Source of the DNA: Aradus depressus
Taxonomy: Eukaryota; Arthropoda; Insecta; Hemiptera; Aradidae
Assembly (NCBI GenBank): GCA_963662175.1
Contig: OY759226.1
Location: 24,846,446 to 24,910,445 of the forward strand
DNA: 64,000 nt
Reading direction: 5' to 3'
In this document: positions 43,248 to 54,995 of the stretch, piece by piece
Layout: each line of letters opens with the position of its first letter
Position numbering within the stretch: position 1 is the first letter of the stretch
Notes under the pieces: model-generated
Databases searched by the model: none
What the model saw: only the letters and a program-made list of their open reading frames with translations
What the model was told of the DNA's origin: nothing
Translations under genes and position numbers: made by a program

Positions 43248-46200
43248 ATGGCAGCTGCTCGACTTTCCAAACCCCAAATGAAGGGCCTTTTACATGCACA
43301 GATTAAAAAAAATTTAATTGTGGCCATAGGTTTATCAATCCTAGGTGGAATTGCTGTTAAATATGGATTGTGTGAGCCAAGGAAAAAACGTTATGCCGAG
43401 TTTTACAGGTTATTTTGATTAGTCCACTTTTTTTTTTTTTTTTTCTTATTTATATTTTATACTATATGTAATAGGATTTCTTTGTTAATAATGCCTCATC
43501 TTTTTCCCCTTCACCAGTTTCTCTATTATCATAATCATTTATTAAACGTTATTCTCTCCTTATTCTCAAATGATTTGATTATATGTTTCATTTCGAGTGG
43601 AAATGGACAAGATATTTAAGTTTGAAATTGGGGGCCAACAGGAAAGAAAACCCTAAAACTCATCGATGTATATTATACGATAGGCAATCTTCAACTCTCC
43701 AAGATATCTTATACTGTCACTGTTGGTCGCAGCTTTATGATCTAAACCCAGTTAGATTATTATGAAAATTATATTCAGTTACTTATAAGAATTATTTTTC
43801 ATTTTTAAAAATTATTTTTTAACAAATAGGGAAGAATAGACCAACGATGTAATAATAAGGAGAGATGAGGCTTGTGGTCGATAAAAACAAACTTGTAGAA
43901 TTTCTGCCAATCTTTCGGCACTGAGCGTGCCTTTTTCAGGGCCTTTATTGACATATAACGTATACTTTACCAGTGAGGTTACATATGCTAGAATTAAGTA
44001 AAGATTGGCATTTTTTAATATACGTCCACTTTCTTAAAAAAATGCACGTCTTGAACTTTCGATATATTTTTAGGGCCCTTTATTGTAGAAATCAAAATTT
44101 AGTAAAATACCAGCTAAAATTACTACAGGAAACATGGTAATTTTATTATTTGTTTGTTTATTATGTATTTTATTTATTTTAATTATATTATTTTATTTAA
44201 CATAATTTATTAATTATCATAGAATGTATCGACATGGAAATTTATATTTCATTATATTATAATTCAAAACACTAAAACTGTATATCACTAAACAACAATG
44301 AGCGAATAAAACTTTAAAATTATTTACACTACAAGGAAATAAACACAAACAAATTATAACTAAATAAAACGTATTTGAGGAGAATAATTCATTTTAAAAT
44401 ATTTAAACCAATTTAAAAACAAAAATAAAATATTATAGTATATAAAAATATATAATTTATTTTTTGTTTAGATATCATAGTATATTTTATTTTTGTTCAA
44501 ATATTTTAAAATTTATTGTTCACCTCATATACGTTTTATTTAGTTATAATTGTTTGTGTTTATTTTATTATAGTGTAAATCATTTTTAAGTTTTTTTTTT
44601 GTTTGGTCACATTTAGTTGTATTATATTTTTACCTAAGTCTAGATTCTATCCATAAGTCAGATAAAATCTCTATTTTTAATATAGATTATCCGCATTTAT
44701 TTAAAAAGATCTTAGTGTATGTGCCGCACAAATCCGATGTTATTGACCATGATAAAATGGTCGAAGATTTGATTAGATGTCATTATATCATTTTCACGGA
44801 TGGAGCTAAGTGTGAACAAGGTTGTGGCTCGGCTTTTTACGATCCTCAGAGGGACTACAGGGATTTGTTCTCTTTACCATCTTGTTTCTCTGTGGTGTCT
44901 GCCGAACTTATAGCTATTTTAGAGTCCCTCAAATATGCTTTGAAGATGGATGAAATTAGAAATTTGGTTATTTTCAGCGATAGTCAACTCTCGTTAGGGC
45001 AACTAAGCAATTTCACTTATAAGAATATCAACAACATTGTATTGGAGATCGTAGAAAGTGTCTGCTTGCTTGAGAATAAAGGAACAAGAGTTAGGTTTGT
45101 TTGGGTGAAGGGACATGCGGGTATTAAGGGAAATGAGATGGCGGACAGTTTGGCGAGGAGAGCAGTCTCAGAGGGGACAGCCCTGGGCAAGTCCTGTCTT
45201 CCCTATATAGACTTGTTTGGAGAGGTGAGGAAGAGATTGTGGTTCGATTGGCAGCAGGAGTACGCTTCTTCGGAGAAAGGATCATTTTTTAAGAAAATTA
45301 ATCCACAAGCTCAGCTCAAACCATGGTTCCATGGAGAAAATCTGACGAAGGACTTTTGTAGGTCAATTTGCCGACTGAGAGCTAACCACGGTATTTGTGG
45401 ATGGTATCTTCACAGAATAGGTCTGACCGAAACCTCCAAGTGTAGGCATTGTGACGAGGTCGAGACTCTGGAGCACATTATTATGAGTTGCAACAAGTAC
45501 CAAATAGAACGATTAACAATGTTATCCACTGCAGAGAAATTGGTAACACAGCCTTTTTGCTACACCACATTATTGGCATCAAACAATACTGAGATATATG
45601 GTAGTATTGTGCAGTTTTTAGGGTCGGTGAATGCAAGAGTCTAAATTTAATACTACATAGACTGGCTATGGTGAAAAGCTAAGGCCAAGAAAAGAAGAAA
45701 AAAAAAAAAAAAAAAAAATACCTAAGTCTAGCATATATAACCTTATTGATAATGTAAGGTGTGTAATTGTCAAAACAGGCCATGAAGAAGGCAGTCTCAG
45801 TTCCGAAAGCTTAGCAGAAATTATACAAGTTCGTTTTTATCGACCACAATTCTGATCTCTCCTTTTAATTTTTTTAATTGATTTTTTTGTAAATTTTTAA
45901 AATTGTACTAAAAACTCGTAGCACTGAGATGTTTCTAATATACAATGGAACAAGTTATGGTTTTCTGTTCTGGGAAAGTTTTCAACAAATTTTATACTAA
46001 TCAGTTTAATCAGCGTTTTGAAAAAAAATATTTTATTCATTTATTTTGTCTCCCCAAAATAGGACACTTTCTAATCGTTCAGAAGATGACAAATAGTGCA
46101 TTGTGCTCTGCAAACATAGGTGCGCACGTTATTGAAATTTGCATATCGACTTCTTTGGTCCTTCCTCAGGGATACCAACCAATTTGAGAATCTGCTGGGA

Positions 46201-49200
46201 TAGAAATATAGAAACAAATCGTCAGTGATTCACCGGCAATGTACTTCCCCACAACGAATTAATCAATTAATTTTTCGCTCCCTCTCCAAAACCAATCGAC
46301 TGTTTGCGCTAATATTCAACAGTTGACTTACATAGGAGCTCCTAAATCCTCATACTAAATTTTGTGTTGATAAATTATTTACATCGGCAGTTATTAGGGA
46401 TTTAGAATTGGATGTAAGTGGATGTATATAAATTTTGGAGTTGTACTTCTAATATAGTTCAAAATAATGAATTTATTTTTATGTGTTAATAAATAGAATA
46501 AATTATATAATATAAAAATATAAAACCATATTATTTGGAGGCTGGTAGCTTAGTTATATGCGTGCTTGTTTACTGTGCTCAAGTTCGCGGGTTCGAAATC
46601 CAGCTTTTAGTTTATTTTATCTGGGAAGTGAAATAAATTTAAGCATGCCGTCCTTCGGAGAATACGTTAAGTGATGATCCCGAGCCTGTACGATGTCAGA
46701 TACTCGTTAAAGCACCTACCCTAGGTGAATAAAACTTTAGGGTAGGTTAAATGTAGGACACTCACAGAAGAGTAGGGCTCATGTCCACCAGAGCTTCTGG
46801 TAGTAGGCGATATGACGATATGAGTCATAATAACTAACTAATATTATTAGCTATTAGGTTCGAAGAAAAAAGCCTGGGAAGTGTTCAATTTTTGTACCTC
46901 ATCCAAATTTTTGTAATTCTCCAATTTATTAGCTGGATAACCTTGGACCATTGATGTTATTCAACTCAAGCAAAAAATAAAAAATAAACGTAACTTCACG
47001 TGATTTGTAACAAAAAGAATGCTTATTTTGCAAAACCTGCTGCCACGTGAAACAGCTGTGATGATGTGACGTATAGTCGGTTCGAGTTTATATGAATTTC
47101 TTATATCTACATTTGATATAGCGTTCCTTTTTTTCCGGTTTACTGTAGGATATGAACTGACAAGTTTATTTTATTACATCTACATTATAAAATTAAAAAC
47201 TAAACATTGAAACAAAAATCTAAAAGAAAAATCGTAAAAACTAAATTCTTAAAACTATTTCAATTCTTTTTTTTTTTTTTTTTTCACATTTTGGTCATAC
47301 TTTAAATCAAAGTTATATATTTTTGGGCATATATATTTTGTAATTGTAAATAAATAACAGTACCTCCTTTGCGCATCAATTTTACTGTTAATTCACCTCC
47401 TACTTAGTTCATTATTTCTTAAGCCTAAACAACAACTCTCTGTCCACCTTCACATCTCAACCCAGACCACACACCATTCACTCCTCTACACTAATTCAAA
47501 AACAGCTGAAGGCCGTGTTTTGTTTTCTACTCATTTGTTTTAAAAGAAAATGCATTCATATTATTTATTTCTAACGTTCGGAGAGTTTTTCCTGGAATAT
47601 CTCAAGGAGGTTCGCAGATATATCTGCAGCTTTTCGTTGGTTTGTCGGTGAGTCATATTCTATTATATTTCATGAGTGGGCCGTTACGGCCGGTGGCAAG
47701 TGATCTTCTCCCGCCTGGACAGTTCTTGAGGGCCAGTTCTTGATAATTAACATGAATCCCTAATGCTGGTTAGTTTTTGAATTTTTCTTACAAATGAACT
47801 AAGAGCACTTCGTCCTTCGGATGGGACGTTAAGCGTTGGTCCCGAGCCTGTTCGACATCAGTTACTCGCTAAAGAGCCGTATATAACTTAACCTAAGTAG
47901 ACAACATTGAGAACTCACACAGTAATGTCGGGCTCATCTCCACTTGAGTGACGAAAGAGCGCTCTGGTAGTATGAATGACCTTTTAGTTAAAGCCCGGGC
48001 ATTAGAAACAAAAACCACAATTAAATTTAAGATTTTTAAAAATATTAGGTGTAATTTTATATTTTGGGATTGACTCTGCGATTATTTAATATGTAAATTT
48101 ACATTTTCATGTATTAAAAAAAATATATAAATTGAAGCGAAGCCAGTAAAAAAGAATGTTTTACTCTTTATTTCAATGAGTATTTGTTTGTTTATTTTTG
48201 TTACCCCCTCAATTCAAGGTCATGTCGCCTACTACTAGAGGGCTTATGGGCGCTCTGTTAGACATGAGCCCGTTCTTATTTTTATTATTTATTAGCTAGT
48301 TCATCTGTCGTTGTCCAGGAGTAAGTTTTTCTGTTATAACTTAACTTTAACTTATGTATCGAAAGATGTGTAGTTGTTGATCTCACCATGTTTGGGGTAA
48401 CACGCTTAAATTTTCTTAGTAAGTCATTAGATATGGCCGGGGTTTCATCTGAGGAGCTTCCGTATTCCATACTCGAAAGAAAGCTCACCCGAAAGAAAAT
48501 GTAATATATAATATGTCTCATCAGACAGAACAATTTGCGAAATAGCCAATTCTGGAGCATCCCACTTGAGTGCACTTCGGAGCATCATTGCTAACCTGCA
48601 TTTCCTCTGAAACGGTTTCTTTCTCCAAAAAGTGAATAGAACTTTTTTATTTTTGTATAGATTGTTATGCTTTTTAATTTATATGGGAACACATTTTTTT
48701 TTTTTTTTCATACGTGCCTTTGATTATGAGATATTTATGAAAACCTATATATATTCTTAATTTTAACATTAATTTATGAAAGTCACGCCCACTGGGTGGC
48801 AGTCATGAGTTTATGACAACAAACGTCCTAAGGCCGAGTGGGTGCCGAAAATTATGAAATTTAAGGGCTGTCTCAAACTAGTCTTTTGACCTATTCCTGC
48901 ATAATAACTAACTATAACTTTCTCCTTCAGGCAAGTGAAGGAGGGGACGTATTGACTTATCCGGGGAATAAAATTCCTAATAGGAAAATAAAAACCTCAA
49001 TTATCCACATAATAGCTCAAAAAATGTTGACCTTGGACCCTTGGAAGGGGGGTAGTCTACGCCTTGACAGGAAAATTTTAGGAGCTTGTTAATGTAGAAT
49101 ATTATTCTAGTAACAACTTTTTTTTAATTTTTACTTATAATTGGTTTATTTTTATTTTTTAGGAACTATAACCCTGAAGCGGAATTTGAGAAGATGTTGA

Positions 49201-49235
49201 AGGCTGGGGTAGACTTTCAATGTGTTCCGAAGTAA
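43248..49235 (+). CDS. COX6C: Cytochrome c oxidase subunit 6C
   Basis: Small nuclear-encoded subunit of complex IV in the mitochondrial inner membrane. Exon 1 is 43248-43408, exon 2 is 49163-49235; the join TTT TAC AG|G AAC is phase 2 and gives FYRNYNPEAEFEKM. The 77-residue length fits the family. Visible features are KPQMKGLLHAQIKKNL, one hydrophobic helix (IVAIGLSILGGIAVKYG), and the basic EPRKKRYAEFYRNY segment typical of the subunit. GT/AG splice sites are standard. TTCTAG|ACCTC just before the ATG may be an acceptor for a 5'UTR exon upstream. The 5.75-kb intron is filled with mobile elements, including a nested LINE. A polyadenylation signal follows at 49311. Confidence 0.92.
44644..45718 (+). 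mobile_element. 5'-truncated LINE, young insertion
   Basis: 1075 bp flanked by the perfect 13-bp duplication TACCTAAGTCTAG (44631-44643 and 45719-45731), ending in a poly-A of about 20. The reading frame is undamaged to its stop at 45644, which argues for a recent insertion. Confidence 0.93.
44646..45644 (+). CDS. LINE ORF2 C-terminal fragment with RNase H domain
   Basis: The frame is open from the 5' junction of the truncated element, about 330 residues, with no own ATG in frame there. It holds an RNase H domain with the four acidic residues in context: FTDGAK (D), SAELIAI (E), FSDSQ (D) and GNEMADSLA (D), plus the VKGHAGIKGNEMAD motif. Downstream CRHCDEVETLEHIIMSC is a C-x2-C-x7-H-x4-C zinc knuckle. 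This order is seen in RNase H-bearing non-LTR clades such as I and LOA; the exact clade is uncertain. RT and endonuclease are missing. Confidence 0.85.
   Translation, partial: SIHKSDKISIFNIDYPHLFKKILVYVPHKSDVIDHDKMVEDLIRCHYIIFTDGAKCEQGCGSAFYDPQRDYRDLFSLPSCFSVVSAELIAILESLKYALKMDEIRNLVIFSDSQLSLGQLSNFTYKNINNIVLEIVESVCLLENKGTRVRFVWVKGHAGIKGNEMADSLARRAVSEGTALGKSCLPYIDLFGEVRKRLWFDWQQEYASSEKGSFFKKINPQAQLKPWFHGENLTKDFCRSICRLRANHGICGWYLHRIGLTETSKCRHCDEVETLEHIIMSCNKYQIERLTMLSTAEKLVTQPFCYTTLLASNNTEIYGSIVQFLGSVNARV
46210..46440 (+). repeat. Family M copy
   Basis: AATGTACTTCCCCACAACGA, CCAATCGACTGTTTGCGC, ACATAGGAGCTCCTAAATCC, ACATCGGCAGTTATTAGGG. Confidence 0.65.
46538..46845 (+). repeat. SINE-A, full length, diverged
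   Basis: Head GGTAGCTTAGTTATATGCG with B box GGTTCGAAATCC; tail TCATAATAACTAACTAA. ATATTATT occurs on both sides. Confidence 0.85.
47560..47802. other. Unclassified intronic DNA
   Basis: Nothing recognised apart from a GC-richer patch (GGGCCGTTACGGCCGG, 47685-47702) that is itself a short palindrome. Confidence 0.35.
47803..48010 (+). repeat. SINE-A, 5'-truncated, diverged
   Basis: GAGCACTTCGTCCTTCGGATGG to AAAGCCCGGGCAT. Confidence 0.8.
48213..48274 (-). repeat. SINE-A scrap
   Basis: AAGGTCATGTCGCCTACTAC and GTTAGACATGAGCCCG, with a duplicated GGGC stretch. Confidence 0.6.
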
Positions 49236-49310
49236 AATAACTAAATCCTCTGTTTTAAATAATGTATTAGAAAAAATGAAAAAAATGTTCTAGTGATGTA
49301 ACTTTTATTG

Positions 49311-49316
49311 AATAAA
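49311..49316 (+). terminator. COX6C polyadenylation signal
   Basis: AATAAA 76 nt past the COX6C stop codon, the first such hexamer after exon 2. Confidence 0.75.
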
Positions 49317-49399
49317 ATTAATGTTTTGTCTTTCTTCGTTTCTATTTTAGTTCAAAATTCCCTCAATAAACTGAATCCACAGCCTTCTCTATCGTGACG

Positions 49400-49622
49400 T
49401 AACGATCGTTTAGATTGATTTGCGCATGTCAAGTCGACAGAGGGGGGAGTCAGAACATGGCGTTCGTGTTATTGTCTGTCTATTCGTAAGCTGAATTTGT
49501 ATCAGTTTTTCCTTATTATTCCACAATGTTTTTGGTATTCTGTTTATAAAATAAGAAAGGAATAAACATTTCAGTGTTATTCATGTGATTCTCAATGTGG
49601 ATTTATGGATACTTACCTTCAG
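49400..49622 (+). promoter_or_regulatory. Candidate first exon/promoter, possibly of NCOA6
   Basis: A locally CpG-richer stretch (ATCGTGACGTAACGATCG contains a CRE-like TGACGTAA) precedes a strong splice donor, TTCAG|GTAAGT, at 49622/49623. No long ORF, so a 5'UTR exon is the natural reading. The link to NCOA6, 6.8 kb downstream on the same strand, is inference. Confidence 0.4.
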
Positions 49623-51357
49623 GTAAGTGTTTTAAATGACGATATCAAATCTAATATACATTTTCATCAAAATTTATTTTTGATTTAGTTCTTTTTAGAG
49701 TAGATAAATCATTCCACTATTTAGATTTTGTTATTAGAGTTATTCATATTTAGTGGAAGAACCATTCACTGAATTGGCAATAGCAGTTTTAAGTTTATTA
49801 AGAAAACCCTTCGCCGAGACCTCGAATACAAAATGGTGGACATAAGGCATTATCCGTGATAGTATTATCCATAAAACCACTTAGAAATCAGGTTTTTAAA
49901 CAAAGTCACCCTCGTTTTTTAAAACAACAAAAATTAATGACGTTAATTGACGTAAGTTTCCTAACTTATATTTACTTTTTCTTTCTGTAGGACAGTTCCA
50001 TGGATTCAAGATAACATGCCCGATACATAACTTTTAAGGTCGAAGATTACCTCTTCCTTCTATTAGTTTAAACTGTTCGGATGGATAATACGGATGTTAT
50101 ATTGTATTTTTGTTGATCGTTGTTGGAATTTCAGATCGTTCCAAACGTATTTATTGTTTAAAATGGTTCGTCGGTGTTGAATGTTTGTTCAATATTTCGT
50201 TTTCCGTATTTGTGTTCTATTATTTTTCTAAAATTCATTTATTGTTTTTTATTCCAACAATCGATCTCTTGTATTCCGAAATTATGTTCATCAATGAAAA
50301 GCCGATAAAACTATTCACGGCCTAAATGAAAAGTAAACATAAGAATTACAGATGGGCTTCATTTACATAAACTGAGGTTGTTTAACATATAATTTGAAAT
50401 TTTATTAGTTTTTATTTTTTTCTTGTTTCGTTTTTTGTTTGTAAATATTGATGCTTTACGGCATAACCGAATTTTTAAGTTGATAAAGTTATTCTAATTT
50501 TCTGATTAAAAACAGCCCATTTTTAGGTAAATTATTACAATATAAATATTGTATTTAAGTAGTACATTATTCCTAATTTGTTAGTATTAAACAATAAGAA
50601 CGTACATTAAATGTATCAAATTTCGTTTTACTTTCTCATGGGATGGTAACCCTACATTTTAATAGCTGTTTTTAATATTAGATAATTATAAATTAATAAA
50701 TATGTCGTAATTTATAGTTTTTTAGTTAATTTAATTGAAATTAATAATACCCTAAACATATCTATTAGGGAGAAAAAAGTTAAATAACACTAACCTATTT
50801 TTTGAGTTGAAATGGAAGTTGTAAGGTTATAATTATTGCCCTTACACAAATGTTATCCTTACATAATTCCAGCTTCATTCTGTTGTTTCTTTTCCAAAAT
50901 TTGTCATTTATATTTAATTTTAAAGACAATTTTTATAAATTCGTCTATTTTTATTGATTTTCTATAATTATCATTTTGATCAGCCCACTTCAGTATATGT
51001 TGGTACATTTGAGGTTGCCTTCATGTTCTTGCGATCGTTATTTTATTTTGTATATGTCTATTCTGTTTGGTATTTCTCATATTGTATACTATTAGATTCG
51101 TTACGTAATTATTAACATTTTATGTTATTACTGTTATCAAAATGTTTCCAACATTGAAAAAAAGTACTATTTTTATTATATGTTTAAGTACATGATTTTT
51201 TTTTAGGTAAATTAAACCCTTGAATTTGAAACAATTTTTTATTGTTTTCTTTGTTTTTCTTCTTGTAAAAAATGTATTTATGTTGAGTGCCAACTATTTA
51301 TAATATATGTTTTACTAACAGAACTTGAGAAAGTCTTAAGATAAGACAGCGGTTTCT
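49623..51357. other. AT-rich, probably intronic, no repeat recognised
   Basis: Unusually free of the SINE and family M sequences seen elsewhere. A possible acceptor TTTCTGTAG|GACAG lies at 49990, but no downstream donor supports an exon. Confidence 0.4.
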
Positions 51358-52107
51358 TGTAACGTTAGTTCTTATGACTCATGACCGGGCTTTAACTATG
51401 AGCCTCATATCGCCTACTACCACTGGCGCTGTTTCGTCACTCTTGTGGACATGAGCCCGATTCTACTGTGGGGGTCCTAAATTCATCTCATATATGAAAA
51501 AAACCGCGATCTTTATCTCAGTCGGATAGAACGCTCTCATTTAATCTGTCGCTTACTCCACTAAACTACTGTGATCATCCGCCTGTAACTTAAATTTCTT
51601 GATTTGATTAGTCCCATTTCTATCATCAATTATCACCTGGTTTCGGAAAAGTTACCCAGAAAGCCCTCTGATTTCAAAATTTCCCTTCTGTCGGTTATCT
51701 GATCATCGACCTTCATTCATTGGATCTATAATCTTTTTATCGATTCGTTTCTTCAAAATTTACCAATCTTCTATTCATTAGTTTTTGAATAATTTAGTCC
51801 TTAATTGCTTGACCATAATATATATATATATATAATATATTTAATTTTTTTTTTTAATCTGATCAAAATTATTATTTTCCCCTTCCTCTGATCTATATAT
51901 TTATTTGTCTTTGCCTACCTAGGATAGGGGGTCTTTAATGAGTACCTGACATCGTACAGGCTCGGATCTATGACAACGTCCCACCCGAAGGATGAAGTGC
52001 CCAAGCTTTTTTACCTCCCATATTAAAAAAAACCTAAGGGCCTCGACCGCGATTCGAATCCGCGATCTTGAGCTTAGTGAGTTAGCACGCTATCTCTGAA
52101 CTCTCGG
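51358..52107 (-). repeat. SINE-A copy split by ~420 bp
   Basis: The 3' half is at 51366-51482 (ATGACTCATGACCGGGC to GGGGGTCCTAAATTC); the 5' half with the head is at 51913-52107 (CTACCTAGGATAGGGG to CTCTGAACTCTCGG). The sequence between has no features I can name and no clear duplication. The head is diverged. Confidence 0.65.
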
Positions 52108-52299
52108 AAGTTGTACGAGAATGATATTGTCTCTATTAATGAAATTGTAGGTTTTAAAAACAAGCAGCAATTTTGACGTTGCTCTTATCAAGGCTGAAAT
52201 AAACACAAACATACATCCTTGGCGTTACAGCCCCTCTCTGGTGTAAACATGCTCCCTTGTACAAGATTTGGGGTACCAAATTATATATGTGAATCCAAG

Positions 52300-52470
52300 A
52301 ACTCTTGGAACCCTCCGAAGGGGGCTTAACTCAAAAACCCTAATAACTTTCTATTTTGATGAATGAATTTATACAATTTTGTTGAGTCCTGTGTAAGACA
52401 CCTATTGATTTTCAACCAAATTGATCGATTGGTTTTAAGGACAGAGCGAAAATTTAGTTGAATTTTTTGA
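52300..52470 (-). repeat. Family M fragment
   Basis: AAAAACCCTAATAACTTTC, ATGAATGAATTTATACA and CGATTGGTTTTAAGGACAG. Confidence 0.5.
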
Positions 52471-52852
52471 TTTATCGAACTTTTTTTCTCCAATTTATTT
52501 TTTCTTTTAATTAATTGTTTTCTAGCACCAAATAATTGCATTGATTCTTTAGTATTTAAAAAAAATTAATGCTGATGTCAAAAAATAATAAAGTCCATTA
52601 AAGGTTAAAATAAAGAATAAGTCAGGAATAATGTATATATTTATTTTTTTTCGTTTCTTCCTTCTAATATAATTTATTTATTTTAGCACAACAGTAATGC
52701 TTCGGTGTGAAGAATAAATAAATAAATAAAACATAAATTACAAGTATAAATATTTTTAAAAAAAAGTTAATCATCAAGTCAATCAAGTTAATTTATTCCA
52801 ACATATTGAATTTTTGATACTTAAATTCTTATGTATATACTTATTTTTGCAG

Positions 52853-52901
52853 GGTGAACTGTGAATTCTATACAAAGTTGTGATATGAAGAAGACTAATT
52901 G
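52853..52901 (+). other. Candidate 49-nt 5' exon of NCOA6
   Basis: A good acceptor (ATTTTTGCAG|GG) and donor (ATTG|GTAAGA) bracket 49 nt. If spliced to 56416, an upstream ORF of five codons (MKKTN) would end at TGA just before the NCOA6 ATG (ATTG|ATAATGG). Expression evidence is needed; this is inference from splice signals. Confidence 0.4.
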
Positions 52902-52967
52902 GTAAGACAACTATACATAGCTTTATCATACAATTACGTGAAAGATGTTATAGTAATAATAATAAAT

Positions 52968-53033
52968 AATAATAATAATATTTATTTATATAATTAAACA
53001 ATAACAAGTGAATAGGATATGTCATAAGAATGT
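52968..53033 (+). repeat. Repeat X, left part
   Basis: AATAATATTTATTTATATAA...GTGAATAGGATATGTCATAAG. A related block is at 59180-59250 (ATAGGATAGGTCAAAAGAAT) with no SINE inserted. The right part continues at 54741. Confidence 0.65.
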
Positions 53034-54740
53034 ATTTAGTTATTATGACTCATATCCGGGCTTTAACTACGAGGTCATATATCGCCTACTACCAGAGCGC
53101 TCTTTCGTCACTCTGGTGGACATGAGCCTGACTATACTATGGGAGTCCTTAATTTTGCCTACCCTAAATTTTTATTCACCTAGGGCAGGGGTCTTTAACG
53201 AGTACCTGACATCGTACAGGCTCGGGACCCATCGCTAAACGTCCCATCGGAAGGACGGCATGCTTAAGTTTATTTTACCTCCCAGATAAAATAAACGTAA
53301 GGGCCTCGGCCGGGTTCCAAACCCACGACCTTGAGCTCAGAAGGCAAGCACGCATACCACTGCACTACCGGCGCCCTCTCATAGGTTAGGTTTTATGACT
53401 CATGCCCGAGCTTTAACAACGAGGTCATATCGCCCACTACCAGAGCGCTCTTTCATCACTCTGGTGGACATGAGCCCGACTCTACTGTGGGAGTCCTAAA
53501 TTCTGCCTACCCTAAATTTTTATTCATCCAGGGCAGGGGTCTTTAACGAGTACCTGACATCGTACAGGCTCGGGACCCATCGCTAAACGTCCCATCGGAA
53601 GGACGGCATGCTTAAGTTTATTTTACCTCCCAGATAAAATAAACGTAAGGGCCTCGGCCGGGTTCCAAACCCACGACCTTGAGCTCAGAAGGCAAGCACG
53701 CATACCACTGCACTACCGGCGCCCTCTCATAGGTTAGGTTTTATGACTCATGCCCGAGCTTTAACAACGAGGTGATATCGCCCACTACCAGAGCGCTCTT
53801 TCATCACTCTGGTGGACATGAGCCCGACTCTACTGTGGGAGTCCTAAATTCTGCCTACCCTAAATTTTTATTCACCTAGGGCAGGGGTCTTTAACGAGTA
53901 CCTGACATCGTACAGGCTCGGGACCCATCGCTTAATGTCCCATCGGAAGGACGGCGTGCTTAAGTTTATTTTACCTCCCAGATAAAATAAACGTAAGGGC
54001 CTCGGCCGGGTTCCAAACCCACGACCTTGAGCTCAGAAGGCAAGCACGCATACCACTGCACTACCGGCGCCCTCTCATAGGTTAGGTTTTATGACTCATG
54101 CCCGAGCTTTAACAACGAGGTCATATCGCCCACTACCAGAGCGCTCTTTCGTCACTCTGGTGGACATGAGCCTGACTATACTATGGGAGTCCTTAATTTT
54201 GCCTACCCTAAATTTTTATTCACCTAGGGCAGGGGTCTTTAACGAGTACCTGACATCGTACAGGCTCGGGACCATCGCTTAACGTCCCATCGGAAGGACG
54301 GCGTGCTTAAGTTTATTTTACCTCCCAGATAAAATAAACGTAAGGGCCTCGGCCGGGTTCCAAACCCACGACCTTGAGCTCAGAAGGCAAGCACGCATAC
54401 CACTGCACTACCGGCGCCCTCTCATAGGTTAGGTTTTATGACTCATGCCCGAGCTTTAACAACGAGGTCATATCGCCCACTACCAGAGCGCTCTTTCATC
54501 ACTCTGGTGGACATGAGCCCGACTCTACTGTGGGAGTCCTAAATTCTGCCTACCCTAAATTTTTATTCATCCAGGGTAGGGGTCTTTAACGAGTACCTGA
54601 CATCGTACAGGCTCGGGACCCATCGCTTAACGTCCCATCGGAAGGACGGCATGCTTAAGTTTATTTTACCTCTCAGATAAAATGCCCCAGAGTTCAGAAG
54701 ACAAGCACGCATACCACTGAGCTACCGGCGCCCTCTCATA
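53034..54740 (-). repeat. Head-to-tail array of five SINE-A units
   Basis: Units start at about 53034, 53383, 53731, 54079 and 54426, a period of 347-348 bp. Junctions are identical: GGCGCCCTCTCATAGGTTAG. Four units share a diagnostic change in the A box (CCACTGCACTACCGG instead of CTGAGCTACCGG, plus sense) and GGTTCCAAACCC in the B box. The fifth has a normal A box but lost the B-box region. The array interrupts repeat X; AATGTAT occurs at both edges. Confidence 0.92.
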
Positions 54741-54995
54741 AAAATGTATACATTAACAGATGTCAACTGTTACAAGTCTGACACACATATGATTAGAATT
54801 AACAATACTATTTAAAAAATAAAAATAAATTAATAAATAAATACTTGAAAATATGAATACAAAAATAATAATAAGAAATATATAGATAAATGTTATAATT
54901 CAATTAAAATCAATTTTCATGACTTCATTTCGGGACGTTCTTATGTTCCTTCATTAGGTCACAATGTGCGAAGTATAGAAAAGAGAAAGAAAACA
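54741..54995 (+). repeat. Repeat X, right part
   Basis: TGTATACATTAACAGATGTC to GAATA is almost identical to 57137-57257 (one difference seen in about 120 bp). Further right, CATTTCGGGACGTTCTTATG resembles 59727-59775. Confidence 0.75.

Larger units (their letters stand above)
43857..45866. mobile_element. Foldback element with hammerhead-like ends, split by a LINE
   Basis: The left end (GGAGAGATGAGG, TGTGGTCGATAAAAACAAAC, AATTTCTGCCAATCTTTCGG) and right end (complement of GTTCGTTTTTATCGACCACA, CAGTTCCGAAAGCTTAGCAG) are inverted copies. Inner parts also match in reverse (left 44310-44440 against right 44465-44600), so the whole ~935-bp element is a palindrome. A LINE (44644-45718) sits in the right arm. 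End motifs keep stem II and GAAA but have altered CUGANGA cores (CTGAAAA; CATGAAGA). Confidence 0.75.

Noticed and set aside
48285..48575. 96-residue minus-strand ORF
   Set aside because: No recognisable domain and it lies within the COX6C intron next to SINE scraps; support is too weak.
49991..50340. Possible exon after the acceptor at 49990
   Set aside because: A plausible acceptor but no matching donor or coding continuity was found.
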